From the NCBI RefSeq assembly GCF_000488255.1, contig NZ_KI530756.1, positions 186,001-250,000 on the forward strand: DNA of 64,000 bases, read 5' to 3'. Under the pieces are notes generated by a model. That model ran no database searches. It was not told the origin of the DNA and saw only the letters and a list, made by a program, of their open reading frames with translations. Source of the stretch: Acinetobacter indicus CIP 110367. Lineage in GTDB: Bacteria; Pseudomonadota; Gammaproteobacteria; Pseudomonadales; Moraxellaceae. The translations under genes were made by a program, and so were the position numbers. Positions 37,625-48,918 of this stretch are shown here, piece after piece (position 1 is the stretch's first letter; each line of letters opens with the position of its first letter).

Positions 37625-38500
37625 TTAACTGCCTGATTTTGAAAATGCAAAATCCCGAAGATGTTGAGCAATCCGCTCCGGCTGGCTTAAAATTGCCCAG
37701 TGATTGGCCGCAATCTCCACTCGCTGGAAGTCTGCTACCCAGTTCGGCACTTCATCAATCAGCTCCGGACTGACAAAGCGGTCTTCGGTCAGTACCACGG
37801 CCTGTACCGGACAAATCGCCACACGCTGACGTGGTTTGAGCAAACGCGGGATAAAATTGGCCCGATACAGATTGACGCCATATTGACCATCTTGCTGGAT
37901 ATTCGGGTTTAAGGCCAGACCCGGGCTTTGCTCCAGCTGCTGTAGCATTTTGCCCCAGCGCTCTGCACTCATGTATTGCCACACCGTCGGTGCCAGTAAG
38001 GGCAATTGAAACACAGCGATATACCAGGACTTGCCCAGCTGTTTTAAGAATTTGGCCTTACCCTGCTGTAACTGCGCACGCATCCAGAATGCAGCATGAT
38101 CCAGACAAGGCCCGGAAATGCTGCTGTAAGAAAGAATCCGCTGGCGAAACCGGGCATCGGTCACCGACTCCCAGGACTGAATTGAACCCCAATCATGCGC
38201 GGCCAAATGAAATGGCCGGTTGGGTAGCACCGCATCCACCACGGTCAGTAAATCTTCAGACAGGCGTGCCAGCCGATAATCACGAATATGCTTCGGAATG
38301 GAAGACTGACCGGCCCCACGCACATCATAGGTCACAATATAAAAATCCTGAATCAGCTGGGCAATAACAGCTTCCCAGACTTCCTGATTGTCGGGATAAC
38401 CATGAACCAGTACCAGCGCCGGATTGTCCGGCTTGCCCCAGCTTTTGACATACAGGCGCTGCTGGTCTGAGGTATTAATCCACTGCATATGAGCGTGCAT
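37625..38500 (-). CDS. Alpha/beta-hydrolase (epoxide-hydrolase-like)
   Basis: The 291-residue protein has the canonical alpha/beta-hydrolase layout: oxyanion-hole segment LVLVHGYPDNQEVWE, the TYDVRGAGQSS strand-loop, the nucleophile elbow LAAHDWGSIQSW with Asp rather than Ser as nucleophile, an acid region VVLTEDRFVSPE and the catalytic His in AANHWAILSQPERIA. Aspartate at the elbow (HDWG) places it with epoxide hydrolases and haloalkane dehalogenases rather than esterases. The substrate is unknown. The ATG at 38500 is preceded by GGATGTCATC; an internal ATG twelve bases later is also possible. Confidence 0.82.
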   Translation of the reverse strand: MHAHMQWINTSDQQRLYVKSWGKPDNPALVLVHGYPDNQEVWEAVIAQLIQDFYIVTYDVRGAGQSSIPKHIRDYRLARLSEDLLTVVDAVLPNRPFHLAAHDWGSIQSWESVTDARFRQRILSYSSISGPCLDHAAFWMRAQLQQGKAKFLKQLGKSWYIAVFQLPLLAPTVWQYMSAERWGKMLQQLEQSPGLALNPNIQQDGQYGVNLYRANFIPRLLKPRQRVAICPVQAVVLTEDRFVSPELIDEVPNWVADFQRVEIAANHWAILSQPERIAQHLRDFAFSKSGS

Positions 38501-38634
38501 GATGACATCCTGTTCTGTTTATGGGTGATTTCTTGTATTGGCTGTTTATTGGCAAGCGCAGTCAATCAAATCAATGCCACCTGCCGGTTTCTGTTCTAGT
38601 ATGCAGATCAGTGCAATAAAAATAATTGACCCTT

Positions 38635-39117
38635 ATGAGCCTTTTAAAAAAACTACAGACAATTCCGACCCTGTCCAAATTCCTGATCAATCGCTATGCC
38701 CCCTATCGCGGCGCCGGTATTGCGGTCGAGAAAATGGATCTGGCCAATTACCACATTCGTGTCAAAATGCCACTGACACGTAAAAACCAGAATATTGTCG
38801 GGGTACATTTTGGCGGTAGCCTGTATGCCATGGTCGATCCGTTTTATATGCTGCTGTTGATGCATCATCTTGGCTCAAAATATATTGTCTGGGATAAGGC
38901 CGCGACCATCCGCTTTCTAGCGCCCGGTCGCAGTATGGTCTATGCCGATATCCGCCTCAATGCCATGGAGGTCGCTACCATTCGGGAACTGGCCGAGAAT
39001 TATGCACCGGTATATCGCAGCTACCGCCTGAATATTTTTGATGAAGCCGGCGTACGTATTGCCGAGGTAGAAAAGACGGTATACATCCGCCGCAAAAAGC
39101 CGCATGCTGCCGGCTAA
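38635..39117 (+). CDS. DUF4442 (hotdog-fold) protein
   Basis: The 160-residue product matches DUF4442 proteins, which are predicted hotdog-fold thioesterase relatives. Visible features are RYAPYRGAGIAVEKMDLANY, the hotdog helix region NIVGVHFGGSLYAMVDPFYM and the closing strands RFLAPGRSMVYADIRL. The role is not established. I start at the ATG at 38635 rather than at the TTG nine bases upstream. A strong bidirectional terminator follows, shared with the glycine-zipper gene. Confidence 0.82.
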   Translation: MSLLKKLQTIPTLSKFLINRYAPYRGAGIAVEKMDLANYHIRVKMPLTRKNQNIVGVHFGGSLYAMVDPFYMLLLMHHLGSKYIVWDKAATIRFLAPGRSMVYADIRLNAMEVATIRELAENYAPVYRSYRLNIFDEAGVRIAEVEKTVYIRRKKPHAAG

Positions 39118-39118
39118 A

Positions 39119-39150
39119 TAAAAAAGCGCTTATCTTTAAGCGCTTTTTTT
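39119..39150. terminator. Bidirectional terminator
   Basis: AAGCGCTTA pairs with TAAGCGCTT around a four-base loop, with A and T runs on the two sides; it lies between the DUF4442 gene and the convergent glycine-zipper gene. Confidence 0.92.
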
Positions 39151-39173
39151 ATGTGAGATCGTTTAAACCAGAC

Positions 39174-39530
39174 TTAGCGGTTCTGCTCAATCGCGGCACC
39201 TGCACCGCCACCAATCGCACCACCAATCGCTGCACCAGTACTACCACCGAAGATGCTTTTACCTACCGCAGAACCAATTGCACCGCCGACACCACTATAG
39301 GTCGCGTTACGGTTTGAACCATCCTGGGTTTTACTACCGACCGCTGCACCGGCACCACCACCAATGGCTGCACCTGCAGTACCACCGACATTACCACCGA
39401 CACCACCACCAATTGCACCACCTAAGGCCGCTGCACCAATACGCTGTTCATTTGGAGACATACTTTCACAACCGGCCAGCATAAAGGTAGATAAGGTGGC
39501 GGCTGCCATAACACCGATAACTTTTTTCAT
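39174..39530 (-). CDS. Glycine-zipper lipoprotein
   Basis: The 118-residue precursor starts with a lipoprotein signal (MKKVIGVMAAATLSTFMLAGC) ending in the lipobox LAGC, broken here only by length. The mature part consists of Gly/Ala-rich repeats (GAAALGGAIGGGVGGNVGG, GAAIGGGAGAAVGS, GAAIGGAIGGGAGAAIEQ), the glycine-zipper pattern seen in SlyB- and OmpA-like small envelope proteins. It probably sits in the outer or inner membrane leaflet and may be stress induced. A perfect palindrome lies 71-87 bases upstream of its start. Confidence 0.85.
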   Translation of the reverse strand: MKKVIGVMAAATLSTFMLAGCESMSPNEQRIGAAALGGAIGGGVGGNVGGTAGAAIGGGAGAAVGSKTQDGSNRNATYSGVGGAIGSAVGKSIFGGSTGAAIGGAIGGGAGAAIEQNR

Positions 39531-39600
39531 GATCGCTCTTCCCCTGTTTTGGTCATAGCTTTAGCTTATTCGATATTGATGGGTCGAATCTGAGCAATAT

Positions 39601-39617
39601 GTTACCAACTTGGTAAC
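39601..39617 (-). promoter_or_regulatory. Perfect palindrome upstream of the glycine-zipper gene
   Basis: GTTACCAA and TTGGTAAC flank a single central base, giving a 17-base perfect inverted repeat 71-87 bases before the start codon. The length and symmetry suit an operator bound by a dimeric regulator. There is no T run, so it is not a terminator. Confidence 0.45.
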
Positions 39618-39709
39618 CAATAGAGGATTTATGTAAAAACACCCGCTTTGCAGCAGCAACCCGGCCCATCTAACGCCAAAGTACAGCGCGATACCCTTTT
39701 TTCAGGCAT

Positions 39710-39733
39710 AAAAAAAGACGCCCGAAGGCGTCT
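39710..39733 (-). terminator. Terminator after rpoC
   Basis: AGACGCC pairs with GGCGTCT closed by a TTCG tetraloop on the minus strand and followed by a run of T; it ends the rplKAJL-rpoBC block. Confidence 0.93.
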
Positions 39734-39754
39734 CTTGGTTGTCATTTCACCAGC

Positions 39755-42700
39755 TTAGAATTCCTGGTTAAATGCCTGACTTAATGCTTGGTCTACATCA
39801 GAGAAGTCATTTTGCAGTTCAAATTCTGCAGCTTCTGCTTCCTGACGACGACGCTCTAAGTGGTAAGCCAAACCTGTACCCGCTGGGATCAGACGACCAA
39901 CAACGACGTTTTCTTTCAGACCACGTAGATCATCTTCTTTACCGGTTACAGCCGCTTCAGTTAACACACGTGTGGTTTCCTGGAACGATGCAGCAGAGAT
40001 GAACGAATCCGTCGACAGCGATGCTTTGGTAATACCCATCAACTGGCGATCAAACTTCGCTGGGAACTTGTTCTGTGCAAGTACAGCCTGGTTTTCTTGA
40101 ACCACGCGGATGTAATCCACCTGTTCGCCTTTGATGAAGCTGGTATCACCACCGTCAGTGATTTCAACTTTACGCAGCATTTGACGTACGATGACTTCAA
40201 TATGCTTGTCGTTGATTTTTACACCTTGCAGACGGTAAACGTCCTGAACTTCGTTCACGATGTAGTTGGTCAACGCCACTTCACCTTTCAGACGTAAGAT
40301 GTCATGCGGGTTTTGTGGACCATCAGAAATGGTTTCACCACGGTTCACATGCTCACCTTCGAACACGTTAATAGTACGCCATTTCGGAATCAGCTCTTCG
40401 TAGATCTCTGAACCATCATCCGGGGTAATCACCAGACGGTTCTTACCTTTGGTCTCTTTACCGAAGCTCACGATACCGGACACTTCTGCCAAAATCGCAT
40501 GCTCTTTTGGTTTACGTGCTTCGAACAAGTCAGCAACACGCGGCAGACCACCGGTAATATCACGGGTACGTGAAGATTCTTGTGGTACACGACCAATAAC
40601 GTCACCGACACCAATGGTTTCGCCATCGCGAACCGAAAGAATAGTGTTTTGTGGCAGGAAGTAGAACTGTTCACCACCGTCCACGGTGTCTAACACAACA
40701 GCAGGACGTAAATCTTTACCTGACGCAGGACGTGAAGTCACTGGCAAGATTTCGATTGTGGTCATACCGGTTGCATCATCTGTTTTCGAGGTTACGGTTA
40801 CGCCATCAGCGATCTGGCTGAAACGTACTTTACCTGCAACTTCGGTTACCAGTGGATGGGTATGCGGATCCCAAGTCGCCACGATACCGCCTGCTTCTAC
40901 CGCTTCGCCATCTTTCAGCAAGATTGACGCACCGTAAGGCAGTTTATAGCGCTCGCGTTCACGACCTAAGTCATCTGCAATACCAATTTCACCTGAACGA
41001 GAGGTCGATACCAGGTGACCTTTGGCATGTTGTACAGTTTTCACGTTGTGGAAACGTACGGTACCTTTGTTACGTACTTGAACGCTGTTGGCAGCAGAAG
41101 TTCGGCTTGCCGCACCACCCACGTGGAAGGTACGCATGGTTAACTGTGTACCTGGCTCACCAATTGATTGTGCCGCCATAACACCCACAGATTCACCTGG
41201 GTTCACCAAGTGACCGCGCGCAAGGTCACGACCATAACATTTCGCACACACACCGAAGGTCGATTCACATGATACTACTGAACGTACTTTCACTTCATCG
41301 ACACCTTGCTCTTCCAGGAAGTTGGCAAGTTTTTCGTCAATTAAGGTGTTACGTGGCAGGATCACTTCATCTGAACCGGCTTTCTTCACGTCTTCAGCAA
41401 CCACACGACCCAGTACTCGCGTACCCAGGTTCTCGATCACGTCACCGCCCTGAATGAATGGTGTCATCACCAGACCAGCCATGGTGCCACAATCTGGCTC
41501 AGTGATCACCAAGTCTTGCGCAACGTCAACCAGACGACGCGTCAGGTAACCCGAGTTCGCAGTTTTCAGTGCAGTATCGGCCAAACCTTTACGCGCACCG
41601 TGCGTTGAAATGAAGTACTGAAGTACGGTCAAACCTTCACGGAAGTTCGCCTTAATTGGTGTTTCAATGATCGAGCCATCCGGCTTCGCCATCAGACCAC
41701 GCATACCTGCAAGCTGACGAATCTGAGCGGCCGAACCACGGGCACCAGAATCCGACATCATGTAGATCGAGTTGAATGATTTCTGCTTCTCGTCTTCACC
41801 CTGTTTGTTTTTCACAGTGGTGAAAGACAAGTTGTCCATCATCGCTTTCGCTACCTGGTCATTGGTACGTGCCCAGATATCGACGACTTTGTTATAACGT
41901 TCACCGGCCGTTACGAAACCTTGTTCGAACTGTTGTTCGATTTCACGAACTTCAGCTTCTGCCTTGTCAATAATCGCCTGTTTGCTTGGTGGAATAACCA
42001 TGTCTTCCATACCAACCGATACACCTGAACGCGTCGCTTGACGGAAGCCCAAGTACATTAATTGGTCAGCAAAGATGACCGTGTCTTTCAGACCCAGTTT
42101 ACGGTAGCAAGAGTTGATTAACTTAGAGATGTTTTTCTTGGTCATCTCAACGTTAATTTGCTCGAAGCTTAAACCTTCTGGCACAACTTCCCAAAGCAGA
42201 CAGCGACCTGGTGTGGTGTCAACAACAATAGTTTGTTGCTCACGCTCACCGTTGTCATTGATCACAGTTTGGTATACACGCGCTTTTACGCGAGCGTGCA
42301 AATCAACCTGACCGGTTGCAAGGGCACGGTTAACTTCATGCGTATCTGCGAACACCATACCTTCACCTTTGGCATTTACCGCATCACGGGTGATGTAGTA
42401 AAGACCCAAGACCACGTCCTGAGACGGTACGATGATTGGCTCACCGTTGGCTGGAGACAGAATGTTGTTGGTCGACATCATTAACGCACGCGCTTCTAAT
42501 TGCGCTTCAAGTGTTAATGGTACGTGTACCGCCATCTGGTCACCGTCGAAGTCGGCGTTGAACGCAGCACAAACGAGCGGGTGCAGACGGATCGCTTTAC
42601 CTTCAATCAGGATCGGTTCAAACGCTTGCAGACCCAAACGGTGAAGGGTTGGCGCACGGTTCAACATCACTGGATGCTGACGAATCACAGATGCAAGAAC

Positions 42701-43945
42701 GTCCCAAACTTCTGGCGTCTCGCGCTCAACCATTTTCTTCGCAGCTTTAATGGTAGTGGCTTGACCAGACGCTTGCAGTTTCGCAAAGATGAACGGCTTG
42801 AACAGTTCCAGCGCCATTTTCTTCGGAAGACCACATTGGTGCAAACGTAAAGTAGGACCTACGGTAATCACCGAACGGCCTGAATAGTCAACACGTTTAC
42901 CCAACAAGTTCTGACGGAAACGACCTTGCTTACCTTTGATCATATCGGCTAAAGATTTCAGCGGACGTTTGTTCGAACCGGTAATTGCACGACCACGACG
43001 ACCGTTATCAAGCAATGCATCTACAGACTCTTGTAACATACGTTTTTCGTTACGTACGATGATGTCTGGCGCTGCAAGGTCAAGAAGACGCTTCAAACGG
43101 TTGTTACGGTTAATCACACGACGGTAAAGGTCGTTCAGGTCAGACGTTGCGAAACGGCCACCTTCAAGCGGAACCAGCGGACGAAGGTCTGGTGGAAGTA
43201 CTGGCAGTACATTCATTACCATCCATTCTGGCTTGTTGTTCGACTCTTTGAACGCTTCCATCAATTTCAAACGCTTAGACGCTTTTTTCAGTTTCGTCTC
43301 AGAGGTTGTTTGTGGAATTTCTTCACGCAGGCGTGAGATTTCATTTTCAAGATCGATGTCTTTTAACAGGTCCTGAACTGCTTCTGCACCCATTTTCGCT
43401 GTGAATTCATCACCGTGCTCTTCCAACGCATTGAAGTATTCTTCATCGTTCAGAAGCTGGTATTTCTCAAATGGAGTCATACCTGGGTCAGTCACTACAT
43501 AAGATTCGAAATACAGAACACGTTCGATATCACGTAAGGTCATGTCTAATAACAGACCGATACGGCTCGGCAGTGATTTTAAGAACCAGATGTGTGCTAC
43601 TGGAGATGCCAGCTCGATGTGACCCATACGTTCACGACGAACTTTTGCAGTTGTTACTTCAACGCCACATTTTTCACAGATGACGCCTTTGTATTTCATA
43701 CGCTTGTATTTACCACACAAGCATTCGTAATCTTTGACTGGACCAAAGATTTTGGCACAGAACAAACCGTCACGTTCTGGTTTGAAGGTACGGTAGTTAA
43801 TGGTTTCAGGCTTTTTAACTTCACCATGAGACCACGACTTAATCATTTCTGGTGACGCAAGACCAATACGGATGCGATCAAACTCTACAGGAGCATGACC
43901 GTCTGAGTCCGTCTTTTTGCGCATGATATCGAGCAAGTCTTTCAA
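39755..43945 (-). CDS. rpoC: DNA-directed RNA polymerase subunit beta'
   Basis: This is the largest RNA polymerase subunit. Visible landmarks are the N-terminal zinc-binding cysteines ([19 protein letters not shown]), the active-site Mg2+ motif [12 protein letters not shown], the bridge-helix/trigger-loop region and the second zinc site ([15 protein letters not shown]). The open frame extends to an ATG at 43993, but I place the start at the TTG at 43945 ([11 protein letters not shown]): GGAG lies seven to eight bases upstream, and the upstream 16 codons read as a leader unlike the family. From TTG the protein is 1396 residues, close to the length I recall for Acinetobacter RpoC. Confidence 0.97.
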   Translation of the reverse strand: MKDLLDIMRKKTDSDGHAPVEFDRIRIGLASPEMIKSWSHGEVKKPETINYRTFKPERDGLFCAKIFGPVKDYECLCGKYKRMKYKGVICEKCGVEVTTAKVRRERMGHIELASPVAHIWFLKSLPSRIGLLLDMTLRDIERVLYFESYVVTDPGMTPFEKYQLLNDEEYFNALEEHGDEFTAKMGAEAVQDLLKDIDLENEISRLREEIPQTTSETKLKKASKRLKLMEAFKESNNKPEWMVMNVLPVLPPDLRPLVPLEGGRFATSDLNDLYRRVINRNNRLKRLLDLAAPDIIVRNEKRMLQESVDALLDNGRRGRAITGSNKRPLKSLADMIKGKQGRFRQNLLGKRVDYSGRSVITVGPTLRLHQCGLPKKMALELFKPFIFAKLQASGQATTIKAAKKMVERETPEVWDVLASVIRQHPVMLNRAPTLHRLGLQAFEPILIEGKAIRLHPLVCAAFNADFDGDQMAVHVPLTLEAQLEARALMMSTNNILSPANGEPIIVPSQDVVLGLYYITRDAVNAKGEGMVFADTHEVNRALATGQVDLHARVKARVYQTVINDNGEREQQTIVVDTTPGRCLLWEVVPEGLSFEQINVEMTKKNISKLINSCYRKLGLKDTVIFADQLMYLGFRQATRSGVSVGMEDMVIPPSKQAIIDKAEAEVREIEQQFEQGFVTAGERYNKVVDIWARTNDQVAKAMMDNLSFTTVKNKQGEDEKQKSFNSIYMMSDSGARGSAAQIRQLAGMRGLMAKPDGSIIETPIKANFREGLTVLQYFISTHGARKGLADTALKTANSGYLTRRLVDVAQDLVITEPDCGTMAGLVMTPFIQGGDVIENLGTRVLGRVVAEDVKKAGSDEVILPRNTLIDEKLANFLEEQGVDEVKVRSVVSCESTFGVCAKCYGRDLARGHLVNPGESVGVMAAQSIGEPGTQLTMRTFHVGGAASRTSAANSVQVRNKGTVRFHNVKTVQHAKGHLVSTSRSGEIGIADDLGRERERYKLPYGASILLKDGEAVEAGGIVATWDPHTHPLVTEVAGKVRFSQIADGVTVTSKTDDATGMTTIEILPVTSRPASGKDLRPAVVLDTVDGGEQFYFLPQNTILSVRDGETIGVGDVIGRVPQESSRTRDITGGLPRVADLFEARKPKEHAILAEVSGIVSFGKETKGKNRLVITPDDGSEIYEELIPKWRTINVFEGEHVNRGETISDGPQNPHDILRLKGEVALTNYIVNEVQDVYRLQGVKINDKHIEVIVRQMLRKVEITDGGDTSFIKGEQVDYIRVVQENQAVLAQNKFPAKFDRQLMGITKASLSTDSFISAASFQETTRVLTEAAVTGKEDDLRGLKENVVVGRLIPAGTGLAYHLERRRQEAEAAEFELQNDFSDVDQALSQAFNQEF

Positions 43946-44017
43946 TTTTTTTCTCCGTGTGCCGGTAAGATTTTCACTTTCCGACTGGGTCACAAATATT
44001 GTTTTTTAACTGAATTT

Positions 44018-44090
44018 TAATCCCCCTTAATCCCCCTTTTTCAAAGGGAGAAAAGTCCCTCTTTTACAAAGAGGGATTTAGGGAGATTTA
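44018..44090. repeat. Palindromic repeat element in the rpoB-rpoC spacer
   Basis: The outer arms TTAATCCCCCTTAATCCC and GGGATTTAGGGAGATTTA are imperfectly complementary. Between them lie two hairpins, CCCTTT/AAAGGG at 44034-44048 and the perfect TCCCTCTTT/AAAGAGGGA at 44056-44076. The resulting fold is a three-way junction. The sequence resembles an interspersed G/C-rich palindromic repeat that I recall from Acinetobacter intergenic regions; copy number cannot be judged from this window. Confidence 0.7.
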
Positions 44091-44100
44091 ATGGAGATTC

Positions 44101-47100
44101 TTAGTCACCATTTTTCAGTTCAATGTTGATACCTAAAGAACGGATCTCTTTGGTCAATACGTTGAACGATTCAGGCATGCCCGGATCCATATAATGGTTG
44201 CCATCTACAATATTCTTATAGATGCGGGTACGGCCTTCAACGTCATCCGACTTCACAGTGAGCATTTCTTGAAGCGTATAAGCTGCACCGTATGCTTCCA
44301 GTGCCCAGACTTCCATCTCACCGAAACGCTGACCACCGAATTGTGCCTTACCACCCAGCGGCTGCTGTGTTACTAATGAGTAAGAACCTGTCGAACGCGC
44401 ATGCATCTTGTCATCAACCAAGTGGTTCAGTTTCAGCATGTACATGTAACCAACAGTAACTGGACGGTCGAAACGCTCACCCGTACGGCCATCATACAAT
44501 ACGGTTTGACCGGTACGTGACAGACCCGCAAGTTCAAGCAAGTCTTTGATCTGACCTTCTTCAGCACCGTCAAATACAGGTGTTGCCAATGGAACACCAG
44601 CACGCAGGTTGCCAGAAAGCGCCAAGATTTCATCATCCGTCAGGCTGTCAAGATCTTCTTGCTCGCCGCCCACCTTGTTGTAAATCTTGTCCAAGAATTC
44701 ACGCAGTTCAAGAATGGTGCGCTGTTCTTTCAGCATCTTGTCGATCTGATCACCCAGACCTTTGGCTGCCATACCCAAGTGCGTTTCCAGAATCTGACCC
44801 ACGTTCATACGCGATGGTACACCCAGCGGGTTCAGTACCACGTCTACCGGCACACCGTTGGCATCGTGTGGCATGTCTTCAACCGGCAGAATGTTGGATA
44901 CAACACCCTTGTTACCGTGACGACCCGCCATCTTATCACCTGGCTGGATACGACGTTTCACCGCAAGGTAAACCTTAACCACTTTCAGTACGCCAGTGGT
45001 CAGTTCATCACCTGTAGACAGTTTGCGTTTCTTCTCGGCGAATTTCTCGTCAATTTCAAAGCTCTTCTCTTTCAAGAAGGTTTGAATTTGCGTTAAACGT
45101 TCCGCAATCGCTTCGTCACTTGGCTGGATTTCAAGCAGATCAACCAGTTCAAGACCAGACAGCATATCTTCAGACAGTTTGTCGCCACGTTTGGTGCCGC
45201 CACCGCCATTCGATTCCTGACCTTTTAACAGACGGACAATACGTTCACGTGCTGCTTCTTCGAAGATTTTGTATTCTTCTTTCAAGTCTTTACGGTATGC
45301 ATCAAGCTGCGCTTTCTCAATCGCCAGTGCACGTTCGTCTTTTTCCAGACCATCACGGGTAAAGACTTGAACGTCGATGACTGTACCTTTGGTGCCCGAT
45401 GGAACACGTAAAGAGGAGTCTTTCACATCCGCTGCTTTTTCACCGAAGATGGCACGAAGCAGTTTTTCTTCAGGCGTCAACTGAGTTTCACCTTTTGGTG
45501 TTACTTTACCCACCAGGATGTCACCGGCAGTCACTTCTGCACCGATGTAAACGATACCTGATTCGTCCAGTTTAGACAGCGCAGCTTCACCGACGTTTGG
45601 AATATCAGCCGTGATTTCTTCAGCACCCAGTTTGGTATCACGTGCAACACATGACAGTTCCTGAATGTGAATCGACGTTAAACGGTCTTCTTGAAGCACA
45701 CGCTCAGAAAGCAAGATCGAGTCTTCGTAGTTGTAACCATTCCAGGTCATGAACGCCACGCGCATGTTTTGACCCAGGGCCAGTTCACCGCCATCTGTCG
45801 ATGGACCATCCGCCAGGATGTCACCACGTGCAACTTTATCGCCTAAACGTACCACAACGTTCTGGTTGATACAGGTATTCTGGTTTGAACGCGTGTATTT
45901 GATCAGGTTGTAGATATCTACGCCTGCTTCACCCGCGATCATTTCATCTTCATTCACGCGAATTACGATACGTGATGCATCAACAAACTCGATCACACCA
46001 CCACGGCCTGCAACCACACACACACCTGAGTCACGTGCCACGTTGGCTTCCATACCGGTACCAACCAGCGGTTTGTCCGCGATTAGTGTAGGTACCGCCT
46101 GACGTTGCATATTTGAACCCATCAATGCACGGTTGGCGTCATCGTGCTCAAGGAATGGAATCAGCGATGCTGCAACAGAAACCACCTGCTGAGCAGATAC
46201 GTCCATATGGGTCACTTTTTCAGGTGACATACGTACGAATTCACCATGGTGACGTACAGAAACGAATTCTTCAGTCAGGTTACCGTCCTGATCTACAACC
46301 GAGTCGGCCTGTGCAATCACAGTACCCACTTCTTCAATCGCAGACAGATATTCAACTTCGTCTGTTACACGACCATCAACCACTTTACGGTATGGTGTTT
46401 CCAGGAAACCGAAGCTGTTGGCTTTCGCGTATACAGACAGCGAGTTGATCAAACCAATGTTTGGACCTTCAGGCGTTTCAATTGGACATACACGACCATA
46501 GTGAGTCTGGTGTACGTCACGCACTTCGAAGCCTGCGCGTTCACGGGTCAAACCACCAGGACCAAGCGCCGATACACGACGTTTATGAGTGATTTCAGAC
46601 AACGGGTTGTTCTGGTCCATAAACTGAGACAACTGGCTCGAACCAAAGAATTCTTTGATGGCTGCAGCCACTGGCTTCGCATTGATCAGATCTTGCGGAG
46701 ACAGGTTGTCAGTTTCAGCTTGTGATAGACGCTCTTTTACAGCACGCTCAACACGTACCAGACCCACACGGAACTGGTTTTCGGTCATTTCGCCCACTGA
46801 ACGAACACGACGGTTACCTAAGTGGTCGATATCGTCGACTTCACCTTTACCGTTACGGATTTCAACCAATGTTTTCAGTACATCCGTGATGTCTTCGTTC
46901 GACAGGATGCCTTCAACTTCGCGCGACTTCTGGTCAGTACCAACTTCATAAGGACGACCCAGACGACGGTTGAATTTCATACGGCCGACTGGTGACAGGT
47001 CATAACGCTCAGAAGAGAAGAACAGGTTGTTAAACAGGTTCTCAGCTGCTTCTTTGGTTGGTGGCTCGCCTGGACGCATCACTTTGTAGATTTCAACCAG

Positions 47101-48189
47101 TGCTTCTTCACGACCTGTAGTCGTATCGGCACGTAGCGTATCTGCAATGAATGAACCGCGGTCGATGTCGTTAGTGAACAGGATGTTGAACTGCTTCACG
47201 CCGCCTTCAGCCAGTTTCACCATCACTTCATGGCTTAACAGGGTGTTGGCTGGAATCACATCGCCATCTTTCAGCACGATGTCTTCGGCAGTAATACGCT
47301 CGTACAAGTATTCATCCGGCACTGACAGTTTGGTCAGACCAGAGGCTTCCATTTGACGAACATGACGTGCGTTGATACGCTTACCTTGTTCAACAATGAC
47401 TTTACCATCGGCATCAGTGATATCGAATTGTGCCATTTCGCCACGCAGACGTTCTGGAATCAAGTCGATCTGATAGCTACCCATATCCACGTAAACAGGA
47501 ACTTTTTCGTAGAACAGGTCAAGAATCTGTTCGTTGTTATAGTTCAGGGCACGCAGAACCACAGTCGCCAGTAATTTACGACGACGGTCGATACGTACAT
47601 AGACTAAATCTTTGGCATCAAATTCAAAGTCTAACCATGAACCACGGTAAGGAATAATACGCGCTGAATACAGCACTTTACCGCTTGAGTGAGTCTTACC
47701 TTTGTCATGGTCAAAGAATACGCCTGGTGAACGGTGTAATTGCGATACGATTACACGCTCGGTACCGTTGATCACAAAAGTACCGTTATCCGTCATCAAT
47801 GGCATTTCGCCCATATAGACTTCTTGTTCACGTACGTCTTTGATTGATTTCGTTTCACGATCTTTCAGGATCAAACGAATTTTAACGCGCATTGGTGCCG
47901 CATAAGTTGAGCCGCGAAGGATACATTCACGTACATCAAACTCTGGTTTACCAAGACTATACTCAACAAATTCTAAAGCAGCATTGCCAGAATAACTTTC
48001 TATAGGAAAAACTGAACGAAATGCGGCTTGGAGACCGATATCTTCGCGGTTTTTTGGAGATTTGCCATCTTGCAAGAAAGTACGGTACGAGTCGACTTGA
48101 ATCGCCAACAGGTACGGTGCTTCCATGACTTGGGGCAATTTACCAAAATTCTTACGGATCCGTTTCTTTTCGGTATATGAGTATGCCAT
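44101..48189 (-). CDS. rpoB: DNA-directed RNA polymerase subunit beta
   Basis: RpoB is the 1362-residue second-largest polymerase subunit. Recognisable regions include the rifampicin-binding cluster ([20 protein letters not shown] followed by [11 protein letters not shown]), the flap, and C-terminal blocks such as [19 protein letters not shown] and [20 protein letters not shown]. The rifampicin region has the residues expected of a susceptible enzyme (Gln, Asp, His and Ser at the usual contact positions). The ATG at 48189 is preceded by GAGGACTCCAG. It follows rplL after a partial terminator and precedes rpoC after a spacer with a palindromic repeat. Confidence 0.98.
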   Translation of the reverse strand: MAYSYTEKKRIRKNFGKLPQVMEAPYLLAIQVDSYRTFLQDGKSPKNREDIGLQAAFRSVFPIESYSGNAALEFVEYSLGKPEFDVRECILRGSTYAAPMRVKIRLILKDRETKSIKDVREQEVYMGEMPLMTDNGTFVINGTERVIVSQLHRSPGVFFDHDKGKTHSSGKVLYSARIIPYRGSWLDFEFDAKDLVYVRIDRRRKLLATVVLRALNYNNEQILDLFYEKVPVYVDMGSYQIDLIPERLRGEMAQFDITDADGKVIVEQGKRINARHVRQMEASGLTKLSVPDEYLYERITAEDIVLKDGDVIPANTLLSHEVMVKLAEGGVKQFNILFTNDIDRGSFIADTLRADTTTGREEALVEIYKVMRPGEPPTKEAAENLFNNLFFSSERYDLSPVGRMKFNRRLGRPYEVGTDQKSREVEGILSNEDITDVLKTLVEIRNGKGEVDDIDHLGNRRVRSVGEMTENQFRVGLVRVERAVKERLSQAETDNLSPQDLINAKPVAAAIKEFFGSSQLSQFMDQNNPLSEITHKRRVSALGPGGLTRERAGFEVRDVHQTHYGRVCPIETPEGPNIGLINSLSVYAKANSFGFLETPYRKVVDGRVTDEVEYLSAIEEVGTVIAQADSVVDQDGNLTEEFVSVRHHGEFVRMSPEKVTHMDVSAQQVVSVAASLIPFLEHDDANRALMGSNMQRQAVPTLIADKPLVGTGMEANVARDSGVCVVAGRGGVIEFVDASRIVIRVNEDEMIAGEAGVDIYNLIKYTRSNQNTCINQNVVVRLGDKVARGDILADGPSTDGGELALGQNMRVAFMTWNGYNYEDSILLSERVLQEDRLTSIHIQELSCVARDTKLGAEEITADIPNVGEAALSKLDESGIVYIGAEVTAGDILVGKVTPKGETQLTPEEKLLRAIFGEKAADVKDSSLRVPSGTKGTVIDVQVFTRDGLEKDERALAIEKAQLDAYRKDLKEEYKIFEEAARERIVRLLKGQESNGGGGTKRGDKLSEDMLSGLELVDLLEIQPSDEAIAERLTQIQTFLKEKSFEIDEKFAEKKRKLSTGDELTTGVLKVVKVYLAVKRRIQPGDKMAGRHGNKGVVSNILPVEDMPHDANGVPVDVVLNPLGVPSRMNVGQILETHLGMAAKGLGDQIDKMLKEQRTILELREFLDKIYNKVGGEQEDLDSLTDDEILALSGNLRAGVPLATPVFDGAEEGQIKDLLELAGLSRTGQTVLYDGRTGERFDRPVTVGYMYMLKLNHLVDDKMHARSTGSYSLVTQQPLGGKAQFGGQRFGEMEVWALEAYGAAYTLQEMLTVKSDDVEGRTRIYKNIVDGNHYMDPGMPESFNVLTKEIRSLGINIELKNGD

Positions 48190-48423
48190 CTGGAGTCCTC
48201 GGAAAGTAAACCAAGCCCGCCTGCAGAACGGGCTCAGAAGGAATTACGCAGGCCGATATGGCCACCACTCTTTACAAATGCTGCAATTTTTAGTGGTATT
48301 AAAACGCTTAACAATATTTTTTAACATTGAAAAATATTGGTAAGCGTTTGATTGTTATCTTTATTTTTAATTTGTATGAAATTTATATCATGCAAACAAA
48401 AATCGAGCCGATTATTGTAACGC

Positions 48424-48488
48424 AAAAAGGCTGATGACCCAAGAGCCATCAGCCATTTTTTGGAGTCGATTATAAAAAAATCGACTCC
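48424..48488 (-). terminator. Attenuator/terminator hairpins between rplL and rpoB
   Basis: Reading leftward, the first hairpin pairs GGAGTCGAT with ATCGACTCC (48462-48488). The second pairs GGCTGATG with CATCAGCC (48429-48454) and is followed by five T. In E. coli a partial terminator at this position lowers rpoBC transcription relative to rplJL; the same role is inferred here. Confidence 0.75.
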
Positions 48489-48498
48489 GCTTAAGCTA

Positions 48499-48870
48499 TT
48501 ACTTAAGTGTAACTGTAGCACCAGCTTCTTCAAGTTTCTTCTTAAGCTCTTCGCCTTCTTCTTTAGAAACGCCTTCTTTAAGTACTGCTGGAGCACCTTC
48601 AACCATGTCTTTCGCTTCTTTAAGACCAAGGCCAGTCGCTTCACGAACTGCTTTAATTACTGCAACTTTGTTTGCACCGAAAGAAGTCAACTCAACGTTG
48701 AATTCAGTTTGCTCTTCAGCAGCAGCAGCGCCAGCGCCTGGAGCAGCAGCAACTGCAACAGCAGCAGCAGATACGTTGAATTTCTCTTCGAAAGCAGAGA
48801 TCAGTTCAACAAGTTCAAGAACAGTTTTTTCAGCAACTGCGTTTAAAATTTCTTCGTTAGTTAAAGCCAT
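48499..48870 (-). CDS. rplL: 50S ribosomal protein L7/L12
   Basis: The 123-residue protein has the L7/L12 layout: N-terminal dimerisation helices ([20 protein letters not shown]), an Ala/Gly/Glu-rich hinge ([14 protein letters not shown]) and the C-terminal globular domain ([31 protein letters not shown]). Four copies bind L10 on the ribosomal stalk and recruit translation factors. It lies 48 bases after rplJ on the same strand; rpoB follows after an attenuator. Confidence 0.98.
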   Translation of the reverse strand: MALTNEEILNAVAEKTVLELVELISAFEEKFNVSAAAVAVAAAPGAGAAAAEEQTEFNVELTSFGANKVAVIKAVREATGLGLKEAKDMVEGAPAVLKEGVSKEEGEELKKKLEEAGATVTLK

Positions 48871-48918
48871 GAGAATAACTCCAAATGGAAATTGAATGGT
48901 GTGTAAATTGATTTAAGC

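Noticed and set aside
46560..46640. Possible rifampicin-resistance change in rpoB
   Set aside because: The rifampicin-binding cluster has the residues expected of susceptible enzymes; no substitution is apparent.
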